Source: Caulobacterales bacterium
GTDB taxonomy: Bacteria; Pseudomonadota; Alphaproteobacteria; Caulobacterales; Parvularculaceae
Direction of reading: 5' to 3'
Assembly: GCA_020638525.1 (NCBI GenBank)
Contig: JACKIL010000001.1
Location: 124,001 to 188,000 of the forward strand
Length of the DNA: 64,000 bases
Shown here: positions 50,138 to 59,352 of the stretch, piece after piece
Layout: the number at the start of each line of letters is the position of its first letter
Position numbering within the stretch: position 1 is the stretch's first letter
Program-made: the position numbers and the translations under genes
The notes under the pieces: model-generated
The model's database searches: none
What the model was told of the DNA's origin: nothing
The model's input: the letters and a program-made list of their open reading frames with translations, nothing else

Positions 50138-53101
50138 ATGGCTAAAGACGGCGACGTACCCGTAGGCGGGGGATCACAATCCCCCGACACTTTGATCGCA
50201 GACGACAGTTTCCTCTCCGGCGCCAATGCGGCTTATCTCGAAGCCGAATATGCGCGTTATGCGGCCAATCCCGCATCGGTTTCCAAGGAATGGCGCGTCT
50301 TTTTTGAAAAAATGGGCGAAGGCGGCGCGCCGAAAGCCCCGAGCTGGGAGCGGCGCGACTGGCCCCCGGCGGCCAATGGCGAGCTTGTCTCCGCACTCGA
50401 TGGAAACTGGGCGGTGTCCGAGCCGGCCCTGAAAGCCAGGATCGAGGCGCGGGCGCCCGGCGCGAGCGAGGCCGAGGTCCGCCGCGAAACGCAGCATTCG
50501 ATTCGCGCGCTGATGCTTATCCGCGCCTATCGCATTCGCGGCCACCTCATCGCCGATCTCGACCCGCTTCATCAGACCGAGAAAAGCCTTCACCCCGAAC
50601 TCGATCCGGCGAGCTATGGCTTTACGGATGAGGACTGGGACAGGCCGATCTTCATCGACAACGTTCTCGGCCTCGAAACGGCGACCCTGCGCGAGATCAT
50701 CGACATTCTGCGCCGGACCTATTGCGGCACCTTCGCGGTCGAATTCATGCACATCTCGGATCCCGAGCAGAAAGCATGGATCCAGCAGCGCATCGAAGGT
50801 CCGGACAAGGAGATTTCCTTCACCAATGAAGGAAAGCAGGCGATCCTGAAGAAGCTTATCGAAGCGGAAGGCTTCGAGAATTTCCTGCAGAAGAAATATA
50901 CGGGCACGAAGCGTTTCGGTCTCGATGGCGGGGAATCGATGGTTCCTGCGCTTGAGCAGATCATCAAACGCGGCGGCGCGCTCGGCGTGCAGGAGATCGT
51001 CATCGGCATGCCGCATCGCGGCCGCCTCAACGTTCTCGCCGCAGTGATGGGTAAGCCCTATCACCACATCTTCCACGAATTCCAGGGCGGCAGCGTGACG
51101 CCCGACGATGTCGGCGGATCAGGCGACGTCAAATACCACCTTGGCGCCTCGTCGGACCGCGAGTTTGACGGCAATCGCGTCCATCTTTCGCTGACGGCGA
51201 ACCCCTCGCATCTTGAAGCGGTCGATCCGGTCGTTCTCGGCAAGGCGCGTTCGAAACAGGATCGCATCGAGCCGGCCGCCGAACTCGATACGCCGCGCAC
51301 GCATGTCATGCCGCTTCTCCTTCATGGCGACGCCGCATTCGCCGGGCAGGGGATTGTTGCGGAATGCCTCGGCCTTTCCGGCCTTCGAGGCTATCGCGCC
51401 GGCGGGTGCATCCACTTCATCGTGAATAACCAGATCGGCTTTACGACGAGCCCGAAATTCGCGCGGTCTTCGCCCTATCCGTCGGATGTCGCGAAGATGG
51501 TCGCTGCGCCGATCTTCCATGTGAACGGCGACGATCCGGAAGCGGTCGTTTACGCCGCCAAGGTTGCGACAGAATATCGTCAGCGCTTCGGCGCCGACGT
51601 CGTGATCGACATGTTCTGCTATCGCCGCTTCGGCCACAATGAAGGCGACGAGCCGAGCTTCACGCAGCCCATCATGTACAAGAAGATCCGCGCGCATTCG
51701 ACGACGCGCGAGATCTACGCAGAGCGCCTCGTGCGCGAAGGGGTCATCGAAGCGGGCTGGGAAGAAACAGAACGCGAAAATTTCCGTCAGTTTCTCGATA
51801 ACGAATTCAATTCCGCGGAAGCCTTCAAGCCGAACAAGGCGGACTGGCTCGACGGGCAATGGTCGGGCTTCGTGCCGCCGATGGATGACGATCGGCGCGG
51901 CGATACGGCCGTCGAAATCGACACGCTGAAGAAAATCGGCAAGGCGATCACGAGCTATCCGTCGAACTTCAAGGTCCACCGGACGCTTGCGCGCATTCTC
52001 GAGCAGAAGCGCGAGACCTTCGAGACCGGTCAGAATGTCGACTGGGCGAGCGCCGAGGCTCTTGCCTTCGGCGCGCTCACGCTGGAAGGGTTCGGCGTCA
52101 GATTATCCGGTCAGGATTCGCGCCGCGGCACCTTCTCGCAGCGCCACGCCGTCTTCATCGATCAGGAGACGGAGAAAACCTATACGCCCCTGAAGCATCT
52201 TAAAGGCGCGACGGGGACGTTCGAGGTTCACGATTCCGACCTTTCGGAATTCGCGGTGATGGGCTTCGAATACGGTTATTCGCTCGCCAATCCGAAATAT
52301 CTCGTTCTGTGGGAAGCGCAGTTCGGCGACTTCGCGAACGGCGCGCAGGTCATCGTCGATCAGTTCCTTTCTTCGGGCGAGCGCAAATGGCTTCGCATGT
52401 GCGGGCTCGTGCTTCTCTTGCCGCATGGTTACGAAGGTCAGGGGCCGGAGCATTCTTCTGCGCGGCTTGAGCGCTATCTCCAGCTTTGCGCGCAGGACAA
52501 CATTCAGGTCGCGAACTGCACGACGCCGGCGAACTATTATCACATCCTTCGCCGGCAGATGCGGCGGAACTTCCGCAAGCCGCTCATTCTGATGACGCCG
52601 AAATCGCTCCTGCGCCACAAGCGCTGCGTTTCGTCGCTTGCGGAAATGGGGCCGGGCTCTTCTTTCCATCGCGTGCTCTGGGACGACGCCGAGTATAAAC
52701 CCGGCTCGACCGTGAAACTCGTCTCGGATGACAAGATTCGGCGCGTCGTTCTCTGTTCGGGCAAAGTCTATTACGATCTGCTCGAGGAGCGCGAAAAGCG
52801 CGGCGTCAACGACGTCTACCTGTTGCGCGTCGAGCAATTCTATCCGTTCCCGGCGCAATCGCTCATGGCCGAACTTCAGCGATTCAAGAAGGCGGACATG
52901 GTCTGGTGCCAGGAAGAGCCGAAGAATATGGGCGCATGGTTCTTTATGGAGCCGAATATCGAGTGGACTCTCGATCAGATCGGAGCGAAGTCGAAACGCG
53001 CGCGCTATGTCGGCCGCGCCGCCTCGGCTTCGACTGCGACCGGTTTGATGAGCCGCCACAATATCGAACTTAACGACTTCCTGAACGAAGCGCTGGGCTG
53101 A
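50138..53101 (+). CDS. sucA: 2-oxoglutarate dehydrogenase E1 component
   Basis: This 987-residue thiamine-diphosphate enzyme decarboxylates 2-oxoglutarate and loads SucB. The N-terminal E2-binding segment (ANAAYLEAEYARYAANPASV) is followed by the ThDP half with MPHRGRLNVLA, HGDAAFAGQGIV and VNNQIGFTT, then the transketolase-like half with LPHGYEGQGPEHSSAR and the C-terminal WCQEEPKNMGAW. Its length matches alphaproteobacterial SucA. It is followed by sucB after 47 bp. Confidence 0.96.
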   Translation: MAKDGDVPVGGGSQSPDTLIADDSFLSGANAAYLEAEYARYAANPASVSKEWRVFFEKMGEGGAPKAPSWERRDWPPAANGELVSALDGNWAVSEPALKARIEARAPGASEAEVRRETQHSIRALMLIRAYRIRGHLIADLDPLHQTEKSLHPELDPASYGFTDEDWDRPIFIDNVLGLETATLREIIDILRRTYCGTFAVEFMHISDPEQKAWIQQRIEGPDKEISFTNEGKQAILKKLIEAEGFENFLQKKYTGTKRFGLDGGESMVPALEQIIKRGGALGVQEIVIGMPHRGRLNVLAAVMGKPYHHIFHEFQGGSVTPDDVGGSGDVKYHLGASSDREFDGNRVHLSLTANPSHLEAVDPVVLGKARSKQDRIEPAAELDTPRTHVMPLLLHGDAAFAGQGIVAECLGLSGLRGYRAGGCIHFIVNNQIGFTTSPKFARSSPYPSDVAKMVAAPIFHVNGDDPEAVVYAAKVATEYRQRFGADVVIDMFCYRRFGHNEGDEPSFTQPIMYKKIRAHSTTREIYAERLVREGVIEAGWEETERENFRQFLDNEFNSAEAFKPNKADWLDGQWSGFVPPMDDDRRGDTAVEIDTLKKIGKAITSYPSNFKVHRTLARILEQKRETFETGQNVDWASAEALAFGALTLEGFGVRLSGQDSRRGTFSQRHAVFIDQETEKTYTPLKHLKGATGTFEVHDSDLSEFAVMGFEYGYSLANPKYLVLWEAQFGDFANGAQVIVDQFLSSGERKWLRMCGLVLLLPHGYEGQGPEHSSARLERYLQLCAQDNIQVANCTTPANYYHILRRQMRRNFRKPLILMTPKSLLRHKRCVSSLAEMGPGSSFHRVLWDDAEYKPGSTVKLVSDDKIRRVVLCSGKVYYDLLEEREKRGVNDVYLLRVEQFYPFPAQSLMAELQRFKKADMVWCQEEPKNMGAWFFMEPNIEWTLDQIGAKSKRARYVGRAASASTATGLMSRHNIELNDFLNEALG

Positions 53102-53148
53102 CGGCGCGACCGCGCGCGTCATGTTTTCACCGACGGAGACCGAAGAGA

Positions 53149-54645
53149 ATGACGACCGAAATTCGCGTGCCGACCCTGGGCGAGTCTGTGACCGAGGCGA
53201 CGATTGCGCGCTGGCTCAAAAATCTCGGCGAAGCTGTCTCCGCCGATGAGCCGCTGGTCGAACTCGAAACCGACAAGGTTTCGGTCGAAGTGCCGGCGCC
53301 CGCCGCAGGCGTCCTGTCGGAGATCGCTGCGAAAGCAGGCGATACAGTCGGCGTCAATGCGCTCCTTGGCGCGATCAGCGAAGGCGGCAAGGCTGCGAAA
53401 GCCGCGCCCGCCGCTGCGAAATCGAAACCTGCCGCTTCCGCTGCGCCTTCCAAAGGCGGGCGTGAAGTTGAAGTGCGCGTGCCGCCGGGCGGCGAATCCG
53501 TGACGGAAGCCGATGTCGGCGAATGGCTGAAGAAGGAAGGCGATTTCGTCGCGCTCGACGAGCCGATCGTCAGCCTCGAGACGGATAAGGCGGCGATGGA
53601 CGTGTCTGCGCCAGTCGCGGGCGTCATCAAGCGCATCGCTGCGAAAGCGGGCGAGACTGTTGAAGTCGGCGCGCTTCTCGCTGTCATCGCCGAAGGGGAG
53701 GGAGCTGCAAAGAGCAATGGCGCAGCCGCCGCTCCGGCCCCGGCCCCGAAGGCGTCCGCAAAGTCCGAAGCGTCTCTTTCGCCTGCGCCGCGTCGCGTCG
53801 CGGCTGAAGCCGGGCTCGACGCTTCGAAGATCGCCGGCACGGGCAAAGATGGCCGCGTGACGAAGGGCGATGCGCTCGCCGCAGCCGCGTCCGTTCGGCA
53901 ACAGGCTAAAGCGCCTGCGCAGCCTGTAACGCCGCGCGCCACTGGACCGCGTGAAGAGCGCGTGAAGATGTCCCGCCTTCGCCAGACGATCGCGCGTCGC
54001 CTGAAGGAGGCGCAGGACAACGCCGCCATGCTCACGACGTTCAACGACGTCGACATGGGCGCGGTGATGGACCTGCGCAAAGAATACAAGGATCTTTTCG
54101 AGAAGAAGCACGGTGTGAAGCTCGGCTTCATGTCGTTCTTCGTGAAGGCTTGCGTTCATGCGCTGAAAGAGGTGCCGGACGTCAACGCCGAGATCGACGG
54201 CACGGACATCATCTACAAGAACCACTACGACATCAGCATCGCTGTCGGCACGGACAAGGGCCTCGTCGTGCCGGTGCTGCGGGACGCCGACACGATGTCG
54301 CTCGCGGAGATCGAGCTCGCCATCGCCGACTTCGGCAAGCGCGCCCGCACTGGCGAGCTGAAAATCGAAGAGATGCAGGGCGGCACCTTCTCCATCACCA
54401 ATGGCGGCATTTACGGCTCGCTCATGTCGACGCCGATCCTCAACCCGCCGCAGTCCGGCATTCTCGGCATGCACCGCATCGAAGAGCGCCCGGTCGCGCG
54501 CGGCGGCCAGATCGTGCTCCGCCCGATGATGTATCTCGCGCTCTCCTATGATCACCGCATCGTCGACGGCAAAGGCGCGGTGACATTCCTCGTTCGCGTC
54601 AAGGAAAACCTCGAAGATCCGCAGCGCCTGCTGCTCGATCTTTAA
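53149..54645 (+). CDS. sucB: Dihydrolipoamide succinyltransferase E2 with two lipoyl domains
   Basis: The E2 core of the oxoglutarate dehydrogenase complex, 498 residues. Two complete lipoyl domains are present, with lipoylated Lys43 (LETDKVSVE) and Lys147 (LETDKAAMD), joined and followed by Ala/Pro/Lys linkers. Then comes the peripheral-subunit-binding domain at about 211-243 (APRRVAAEAGLDASKI) and the catalytic domain ending YDHRIVDGKGAV with the active-site His and Asp. Many SucB proteins carry one lipoyl domain, so two is worth noting. Confidence 0.95.
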   Translation: MTTEIRVPTLGESVTEATIARWLKNLGEAVSADEPLVELETDKVSVEVPAPAAGVLSEIAAKAGDTVGVNALLGAISEGGKAAKAAPAAAKSKPAASAAPSKGGREVEVRVPPGGESVTEADVGEWLKKEGDFVALDEPIVSLETDKAAMDVSAPVAGVIKRIAAKAGETVEVGALLAVIAEGEGAAKSNGAAAAPAPAPKASAKSEASLSPAPRRVAAEAGLDASKIAGTGKDGRVTKGDALAAAASVRQQAKAPAQPVTPRATGPREERVKMSRLRQTIARRLKEAQDNAAMLTTFNDVDMGAVMDLRKEYKDLFEKKHGVKLGFMSFFVKACVHALKEVPDVNAEIDGTDIIYKNHYDISIAVGTDKGLVVPVLRDADTMSLAEIELAIADFGKRARTGELKIEEMQGGTFSITNGGIYGSLMSTPILNPPQSGILGMHRIEERPVARGGQIVLRPMMYLALSYDHRIVDGKGAVTFLVRVKENLEDPQRLLLDL

Positions 54646-54665
54646 TTTAGAGCGGAGCGGAATCC

Positions 54666-55457
54666 GTGCAGGGAAGATTCAAGTCGGGCGCATCGCGCTC
54701 GGTGTTGTTCGGAACGGTGCGAGCAGCCGTCCTGACGTTTCTTGCTCTTGCGCCGGCGGCGTGCGCTTCGGCGGGCGCGAAAGAGGCAGGCGCTGTGACC
54801 GCGAAGGAGATGCAGACGATCGACGCGGAAGCTGCCGCGCAGGTCGAGGCCTATTTCGGCGCGCCGTTCTCCGAGCAACCCAAAATTACCATCGCCGAAA
54901 ATCGCGCCGCCTTTAATGCGGCCTTCCCCCCGGAATGGGGCATGAGCGAAACTGAATGCTGGATGGTCGGCGTTGGCGTCGCCGACTTTCTGGTCGTTCT
55001 GTCGCCCTCGGCTTGGGCGGCGGAAGCTTGCGAGCATGACGGGTCGGACCGCGCGGAAGTAAAACGTATCGTCGCACATGAGCTGACGCACACCTATCAT
55101 GGCCAGCGGAACCCGACGCGCGATTTCACCGGCGCGGAATCTCTCTCCTGGTTCATCGAAGGTCTTGCGACATCGGTCGCCGAACCTGAAATCGACGGCC
55201 GTCGCGCGCGCGTCGTCGCCGCGTTCAACAAAGGGACCGCGCCGGCAAAGCTTGAAGCGGTCTGGTCCGGCGATACGCGTTATCAGATGGCAGGCTTGCT
55301 GGTCGATTATATCGATCAGAAATGGGGCCGCAAAAAAATCATCGAGCTGCTTCCCGCTGTGACGCAGGAAGATGCGCTCAAAATTCTCGGAATCGGGGAA
55401 GATGAACTCCTGTCCGATTTTCGCGCATGGGCGTCTGCGGGCGCTGAAAACAAGTAA
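54666..55457 (+). CDS. Exported gluzincin-like metallopeptidase homologue
   Basis: This 263-residue protein has an N-terminal signal-like segment (VRAAVLTFLALAPAACASAGA). It carries AHELTHTYHG with His138, Glu139 and His142, and Glu165 in SWFIEGLA, the HExxH plus downstream Glu layout of gluzincin peptidases. No specific family is named. The start is a GTG at 54666. It sits between sucB and lpd in the same direction, though its envelope location has no obvious link to the dehydrogenase complex. Confidence 0.75.
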   Translation: MQGRFKSGASRSVLFGTVRAAVLTFLALAPAACASAGAKEAGAVTAKEMQTIDAEAAAQVEAYFGAPFSEQPKITIAENRAAFNAAFPPEWGMSETECWMVGVGVADFLVVLSPSAWAAEACEHDGSDRAEVKRIVAHELTHTYHGQRNPTRDFTGAESLSWFIEGLATSVAEPEIDGRRARVVAAFNKGTAPAKLEAVWSGDTRYQMAGLLVDYIDQKWGRKKIIELLPAVTQEDALKILGIGEDELLSDFRAWASAGAENK

Positions 55458-55521
55458 CTGACCTGCGCTCTCTCTCGCGCGGTCTTGATCTTTCCGTTCA
55501 CAAACCTTGGACTTTTTCTTC

Positions 55522-56931
55522 ATGTCGTCTCAATTTGACGTAATCATCATCGGCGGCGGCCCTGGCGGCTATAATGCGGCGATCCGCGCCGGACAGCTCG
55601 GCCTCAAGACCGCGATCATCGAGAAGCGCGAAACGAAAACGCTCGGCGGCACGTGCCTCAATGTCGGGTGCATTCCGTCAAAGGCGATGCTCCACGCGTC
55701 CGAGCTTTATGAGACAGCGACGACCCGCTTTGCAGCGCTCGGCATCAAGACAGGCGCCGTCTCTTTCGATCTGCCGCAAATGCTGAAGCAGAAAGACGAA
55801 GCCGTCGACGGCCTCACCAAAGGCGTCGCGTACCTCATGAAGAAGAACAAGGTTGAGGTCTTCCTCGGCGCCGGAGAGATCACCGCGCCTGGCAAGGTGC
55901 GCGTCACCGCCGAAGATGGAAAATCGCAGGACCTTGAAACCAAGAACATCATCATCGCGACGGGCTCGGAAGTAACGCCGCTCAAAGGCGTCGAGATTGA
56001 TGAGAAACAGATCGTCTCTTCGACGGGCGCACTTTCGCTTCCGTCCGTACCGAAACATATGATCGTCATCGGCGGCGGCGTCATCGGTCTTGAGCTAGGC
56101 TCTGTCTGGCGCAGGCTCGGCGCGAAAGTGACGGTCGTTGAGTTCCTCGATCGCATCCTGCCGACGATGGACGGCGAAGTCTCGAAGACGTTTCTCCGTA
56201 TCCTCAAGAAGCAGGGCATGGAGTTCAAACTCTCTTCCAAGGTGACGGGCGTTGAGAAGCTGAAGACGAAGCTGAAAGTCGCGATTGAACCCGCCGCCGG
56301 CGGCGCGGGCGAAACGATCGAAGCGGATGTCGTTCTGCTCGCGATCGGTCGCCGGCCGTACACGGCGGGGCTCGGCCTTGAGAAGGCGGGCGTGGCGCTG
56401 GATCAGCGCGGCTTCATCCTCACCGATCATTTCCGCACGAACGTTCCGGGCATATGGGCGGTCGGCGACTGCATCCACGGGCCAATGCTTGCGCATAAAG
56501 CCGAAGATGATGGAACCGCCTGCGCCGAGCTGATCGCCGGCAAGGCGGGCCATGTGAATTACGATGCGGTGCCGAGCGTCGTTTACACCGAGCCCGAAGT
56601 CGCCTCGGTCGGCAAGACGGAGGAAGACCTCAAGAAAGCGGGCGTTGAATACAAAGTCGGGAAGTTTCCGTTTTCCGCCAACAGCCGCGCCAAGACCAAT
56701 CATGAGACGGAAGGTTTCGTCAAAATTCTCGCCGACGCGAAGACGGACAAGCTTCTTGGTTGCCACATCATCGGCGTCGGCGCGGGCGAACTCATCGCCG
56801 AGGCGGTGAGCGTTCTCGAATTCGGCGGCGCCTCGGAAGACATCGCGCGCACCTGCCACGCTCACCCGACGCGCTCGGAAGCCGTGCGTCAGGCCGCGAT
56901 GGGCGTCGAAGGCTGGACGATGCAGGCGTGA
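55522..56931 (+). CDS. lpd: Dihydrolipoyl dehydrogenase
   Basis: The E3 flavoprotein that reoxidises dihydrolipoamide with NAD, 469 residues from the ATG at 55522; a TTG five codons earlier is less likely. The FAD loop is IIIGGGPGGYNAA. The redox disulfide lies in GGTCLNVGCIPSKAML (Cys45, Cys50), the NAD loop is VIGGGVIGLELG, and the C-terminal CHAHPTRSEA carries the catalytic His-Glu pair. It probably serves the SucAB complex encoded upstream. Confidence 0.96.
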   Translation: MSSQFDVIIIGGGPGGYNAAIRAGQLGLKTAIIEKRETKTLGGTCLNVGCIPSKAMLHASELYETATTRFAALGIKTGAVSFDLPQMLKQKDEAVDGLTKGVAYLMKKNKVEVFLGAGEITAPGKVRVTAEDGKSQDLETKNIIIATGSEVTPLKGVEIDEKQIVSSTGALSLPSVPKHMIVIGGGVIGLELGSVWRRLGAKVTVVEFLDRILPTMDGEVSKTFLRILKKQGMEFKLSSKVTGVEKLKTKLKVAIEPAAGGAGETIEADVVLLAIGRRPYTAGLGLEKAGVALDQRGFILTDHFRTNVPGIWAVGDCIHGPMLAHKAEDDGTACAELIAGKAGHVNYDAVPSVVYTEPEVASVGKTEEDLKKAGVEYKVGKFPFSANSRAKTNHETEGFVKILADAKTDKLLGCHIIGVGAGELIAEAVSVLEFGGASEDIARTCHAHPTRSEAVRQAAMGVEGWTMQA

Positions 56932-57185
56932 GCGGGGCTGCGCTCACGTTCTCCGATTTCATCGGCTTCGGCGGAGTCGCCATTATCGTCTCCACCTACC
57001 TGCTCCTGCAGGTTGGAAAAATGAGCGCCAATCGGCCCTTTTATCCCGGCGCCAATGCGATTGGCGCGGCGATGGTTCTCTTTTCTCTTTATTTTCGGCC
57101 GAACCCGCCCTCGGTCGTCATCGAATCTTTCTGGCTTGCGATCAGCATCTTGGGGTTCGTCCGGGCGCTGACGATCAAGCGTTGA
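56928..57185 (+). CDS. CBU_0592-like small membrane protein
   Basis: An 85-residue protein begins at a GTG overlapping the lpd stop (GTGA). It has about three helices: DFIGFGGVAIIVSTYLLLQV, AIGAAMVLFSLYF and FWLAISILGFVRAL. The pattern resembles the CBU_0592 membrane family, whose role is unknown. Translational coupling to lpd is likely. Its end overlaps the convergent HIT gene by 11 bp. Confidence 0.7.
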   Translation: MSGAALTFSDFIGFGGVAIIVSTYLLLQVGKMSANRPFYPGANAIGAAMVLFSLYFRPNPPSVVIESFWLAISILGFVRALTIKR

Positions 57186-57585
57186 GGGTGTCCCCCAATT
57201 TTTTCGAAAGCGCGTCTGCGCCGCCAGGCGGGTAGGGCCGCGCCGGGCCGCTCCCCCAGATCGGTCCCGGCCATGTTGCATCGCCTTCGAAGCGCGCGGC
57301 GACATGCACATGCAACTGACGCACGATATTGCCAAGCGCGCCGATATTGATCTTGTCAGCGCCTGTCACCTCTTTGAGCGCCGCCGCCGTCTTTGCGATC
57401 TCCTCAATTAATACAGTCCGCTCCTCAGCGGACAGATCATGAACTTCTATTGCGCCCGGTCGCTTCGGAATGAGAATGATCCAGGGAAAGCGCGCGTCCT
57501 TCATCAACCGCACTGCACAAAGACTAAGGTCGCATATGGGGTTTGTGTCTTCAGCAAGCTGAGGGTCGAGTTCGAAGGGCGCCAT
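57175..57585 (-). CDS. HIT-family protein
   Basis: This 136-residue histidine-triad-like protein has IVRQLHVHVAARFEGD, where the triad HxHxH reads QLHVH: the first His is Gln, while the middle nucleophilic His and the last are kept. The C-terminal tail AKxWPGPIWG-type is shared with many alphaproteobacterial homologues. It probably hydrolyses or binds nucleotides. The ATG at 57585 has GGAG five bases upstream and is preferred over a GTG at 57600. Confidence 0.82.
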   Translation of the reverse strand: MAPFELDPQLAEDTNPICDLSLCAVRLMKDARFPWIILIPKRPGAIEVHDLSAEERTVLIEEIAKTAAALKEVTGADKINIGALGNIVRQLHVHVAARFEGDATWPGPIWGSGPARPYPPGGADALSKKLGDTLNA

Positions 57586-57643
57586 GAGAGCTCCAAGCAC
57601 TGGATTTCAGAGGAAAATTCGTCCTAGACTGGCCTTTCACGCT

Positions 57644-57668
57644 CGCGGGGTTTCCCGCGGCTTTTGTT
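57644..57668 (+). terminator. Terminator-like hairpin in the peptide-transporter leader
   Basis: cgcggg (57644-57649) and cccgcg (57654-57659) form a 6-bp stem with a gttt loop, followed by gcttttgtt on the plus strand. It lies between the divergent HIT and transporter genes, where no plus-strand transcript needs ending. It could be an attenuator or a chance structure. Confidence 0.35.
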
Positions 57669-57725
57669 ATAGGGCCGGTTCTTGAAACGCGGCCGGGCGC
57701 GAGGGGCGCTTGAACTGGAGGGAGC

Positions 57726-59279
57726 ATGTCTGAGCTTGACGCTGAAGCTTCGGGTAGCCTGATCACCGAAAGAAAAACCTGGTTCGGTCATCCGCGCGGC
57801 CTCGCTGTCTGTTTCTTCACCGAGATGTGGGAGCGCTTCTCCTACTACGGCATGCGCACGATTCTCGTGCTTTACCTTACCAAATATCATCTGTTCACGG
57901 CGGGCAAAGCGAGCCTCATCTACGGCGCCTATGCTGGCCTTGTGTATATGATGCCGATTCTTGGCGGCTATTTCGCTGACCGCTATCTCGGTCAACGAAA
58001 GGCGGTGACCTATGGCGCGATCCTGCTCGTCATGGGGCATGGTCTCATGGCCTTCCACGGGCCTGAAGCCTACATGGATGGCGACACCGTCGTCCGCAAC
58101 GATCTCTACATCAATATCTTCTTCTTCGCGCTTGCGCTGATCATCACCGGCGTCGGTTTCCTCAAGGCGAATATCTCGACGATCGTCGGCGCTCTTTATG
58201 GCGAGAACGATCCGCGCCGGGATGGCGGCTTCTCGATCTTCTATATGGGCATCAACCTTGGTTCGTTCATCTCGACGCTTCTCGTCGGATATGTGGGCGA
58301 AACCTATGGCTGGAACTACGGCTTCGGCATCGCCGGCATCGGGATGCTCTTCGGTCTTCTCGTGTTCCTCAGCGGACAGAAACTGCTTGAAGGCAAGGCC
58401 GAACCGCCGAGCCTCGAGCGCCTGAAGGCGAAATCGCCGATCGGCCTGAGCAACGAAGTCTCGATCTATCTCTTTGGTGCGGCGCTGGTCTGCGTAAGCT
58501 GGCTCTTGATGCAGTATCAGGAGTTTGTCGGACAGTTGCTTGGGCTTTCCGGCGGCATCATGGTTCTGATCATCCTGGGTTATGCATTCACGAAATGCGA
58601 AAAGGTCGCCCGCGATCGCCTCATCGTCGCGACCTTCCTCATTGCAATTCAGTCTGTGTTCTGGGCCCTTTTCGAGCAGCAGGCCGCAAGTTTGACGCTC
58701 CTCGCCGATCAGCAGTTCGATCTCAATATTATGGGGATCCAGATCATGGCGTCGCAGGTTCAGTTCATGAACCCGCTGTTCATCGTGCTCTTCGCGCCGG
58801 TGTTCGCATGGCTTTGGGTCGCGCTGTCGAAAGGGCGGCTGGAGCCGTCGTCGCCAGGAAAGTTCGGCATCGCCATGCTTCTGATTGGCCTCGGTTACAT
58901 TGTCTTCTCATGGGGCATGGGGCTTGATGATTCGACCAACAAGAGTTTCATCTGGCTGGTCTTCATCTATCTCGCCCTTACGCTCGCCGAACTCTGCCTC
59001 AGCCCCGTCGGGCTCTCGATGGTGACGAAGCTCAGCGTTCCGCAGATTGTCGGCATGATGATGGGGACGTGGTTCCTTTTCACGGCGCTCGGCAATTATG
59101 TCGCCGGATGGATCAGTTCGCTCACCGGCGCCGGGGAACACGGCGCAAATGCCGGCGCGCTCGACATTCATGCGACGATGGCGGTCTATACGCAGATCGG
59201 TCTCATCAGTATCGGCGTCGGCGTCTTCATCCTTGTGCTGACGCCGCTCCTGAACAAAGGCATGCACGGCGTGAAATAG
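57726..59279 (+). CDS. Proton-dependent oligopeptide transporter (POT/PTR family)
   Basis: This 517-residue inner-membrane symporter of di- and tripeptides has about 14 helices. The POT proton motif ExxERFxYYG is present as TEMWERFSYYGM in helix 1. A second signature, FSIFYMGINLGSF, lies near residue 170. GGAGGGAGC precedes the ATG. It is followed by a strong terminator, so it is probably a single-gene unit. Confidence 0.93.
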   Translation: MSELDAEASGSLITERKTWFGHPRGLAVCFFTEMWERFSYYGMRTILVLYLTKYHLFTAGKASLIYGAYAGLVYMMPILGGYFADRYLGQRKAVTYGAILLVMGHGLMAFHGPEAYMDGDTVVRNDLYINIFFFALALIITGVGFLKANISTIVGALYGENDPRRDGGFSIFYMGINLGSFISTLLVGYVGETYGWNYGFGIAGIGMLFGLLVFLSGQKLLEGKAEPPSLERLKAKSPIGLSNEVSIYLFGAALVCVSWLLMQYQEFVGQLLGLSGGIMVLIILGYAFTKCEKVARDRLIVATFLIAIQSVFWALFEQQAASLTLLADQQFDLNIMGIQIMASQVQFMNPLFIVLFAPVFAWLWVALSKGRLEPSSPGKFGIAMLLIGLGYIVFSWGMGLDDSTNKSFIWLVFIYLALTLAELCLSPVGLSMVTKLSVPQIVGMMMGTWFLFTALGNYVAGWISSLTGAGEHGANAGALDIHATMAVYTQIGLISIGVGVFILVLTPLLNKGMHGVK

Positions 59280-59309
59280 CGCCGGCTTCTATTGAATTGA
59301 AACGCTCTG

Positions 59310-59341
59310 GCCCGGCGAGTACGCTCGCCGGGCTTTTCTTT
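59310..59341 (+). terminator. Intrinsic terminator after the peptide transporter
   Basis: gcccggcgag (59310-59319) pairs perfectly with ctcgccgggc (59324-59333) over a tacg loop, followed by ttttcttt. This is a textbook plus-strand terminator 30 bp past the transporter stop and just before the adenosyltransferase ribosome-binding site. Confidence 0.9.
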
Positions 59342-59352
59342 GGAGATGCGCA

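Noticed and set aside
53119..54555. Open frame of 478 codons antisense to sucB
   Set aside because: Arg/Ala-rich composition without a family; sucB is certain on the other strand, and high GC creates such openings.
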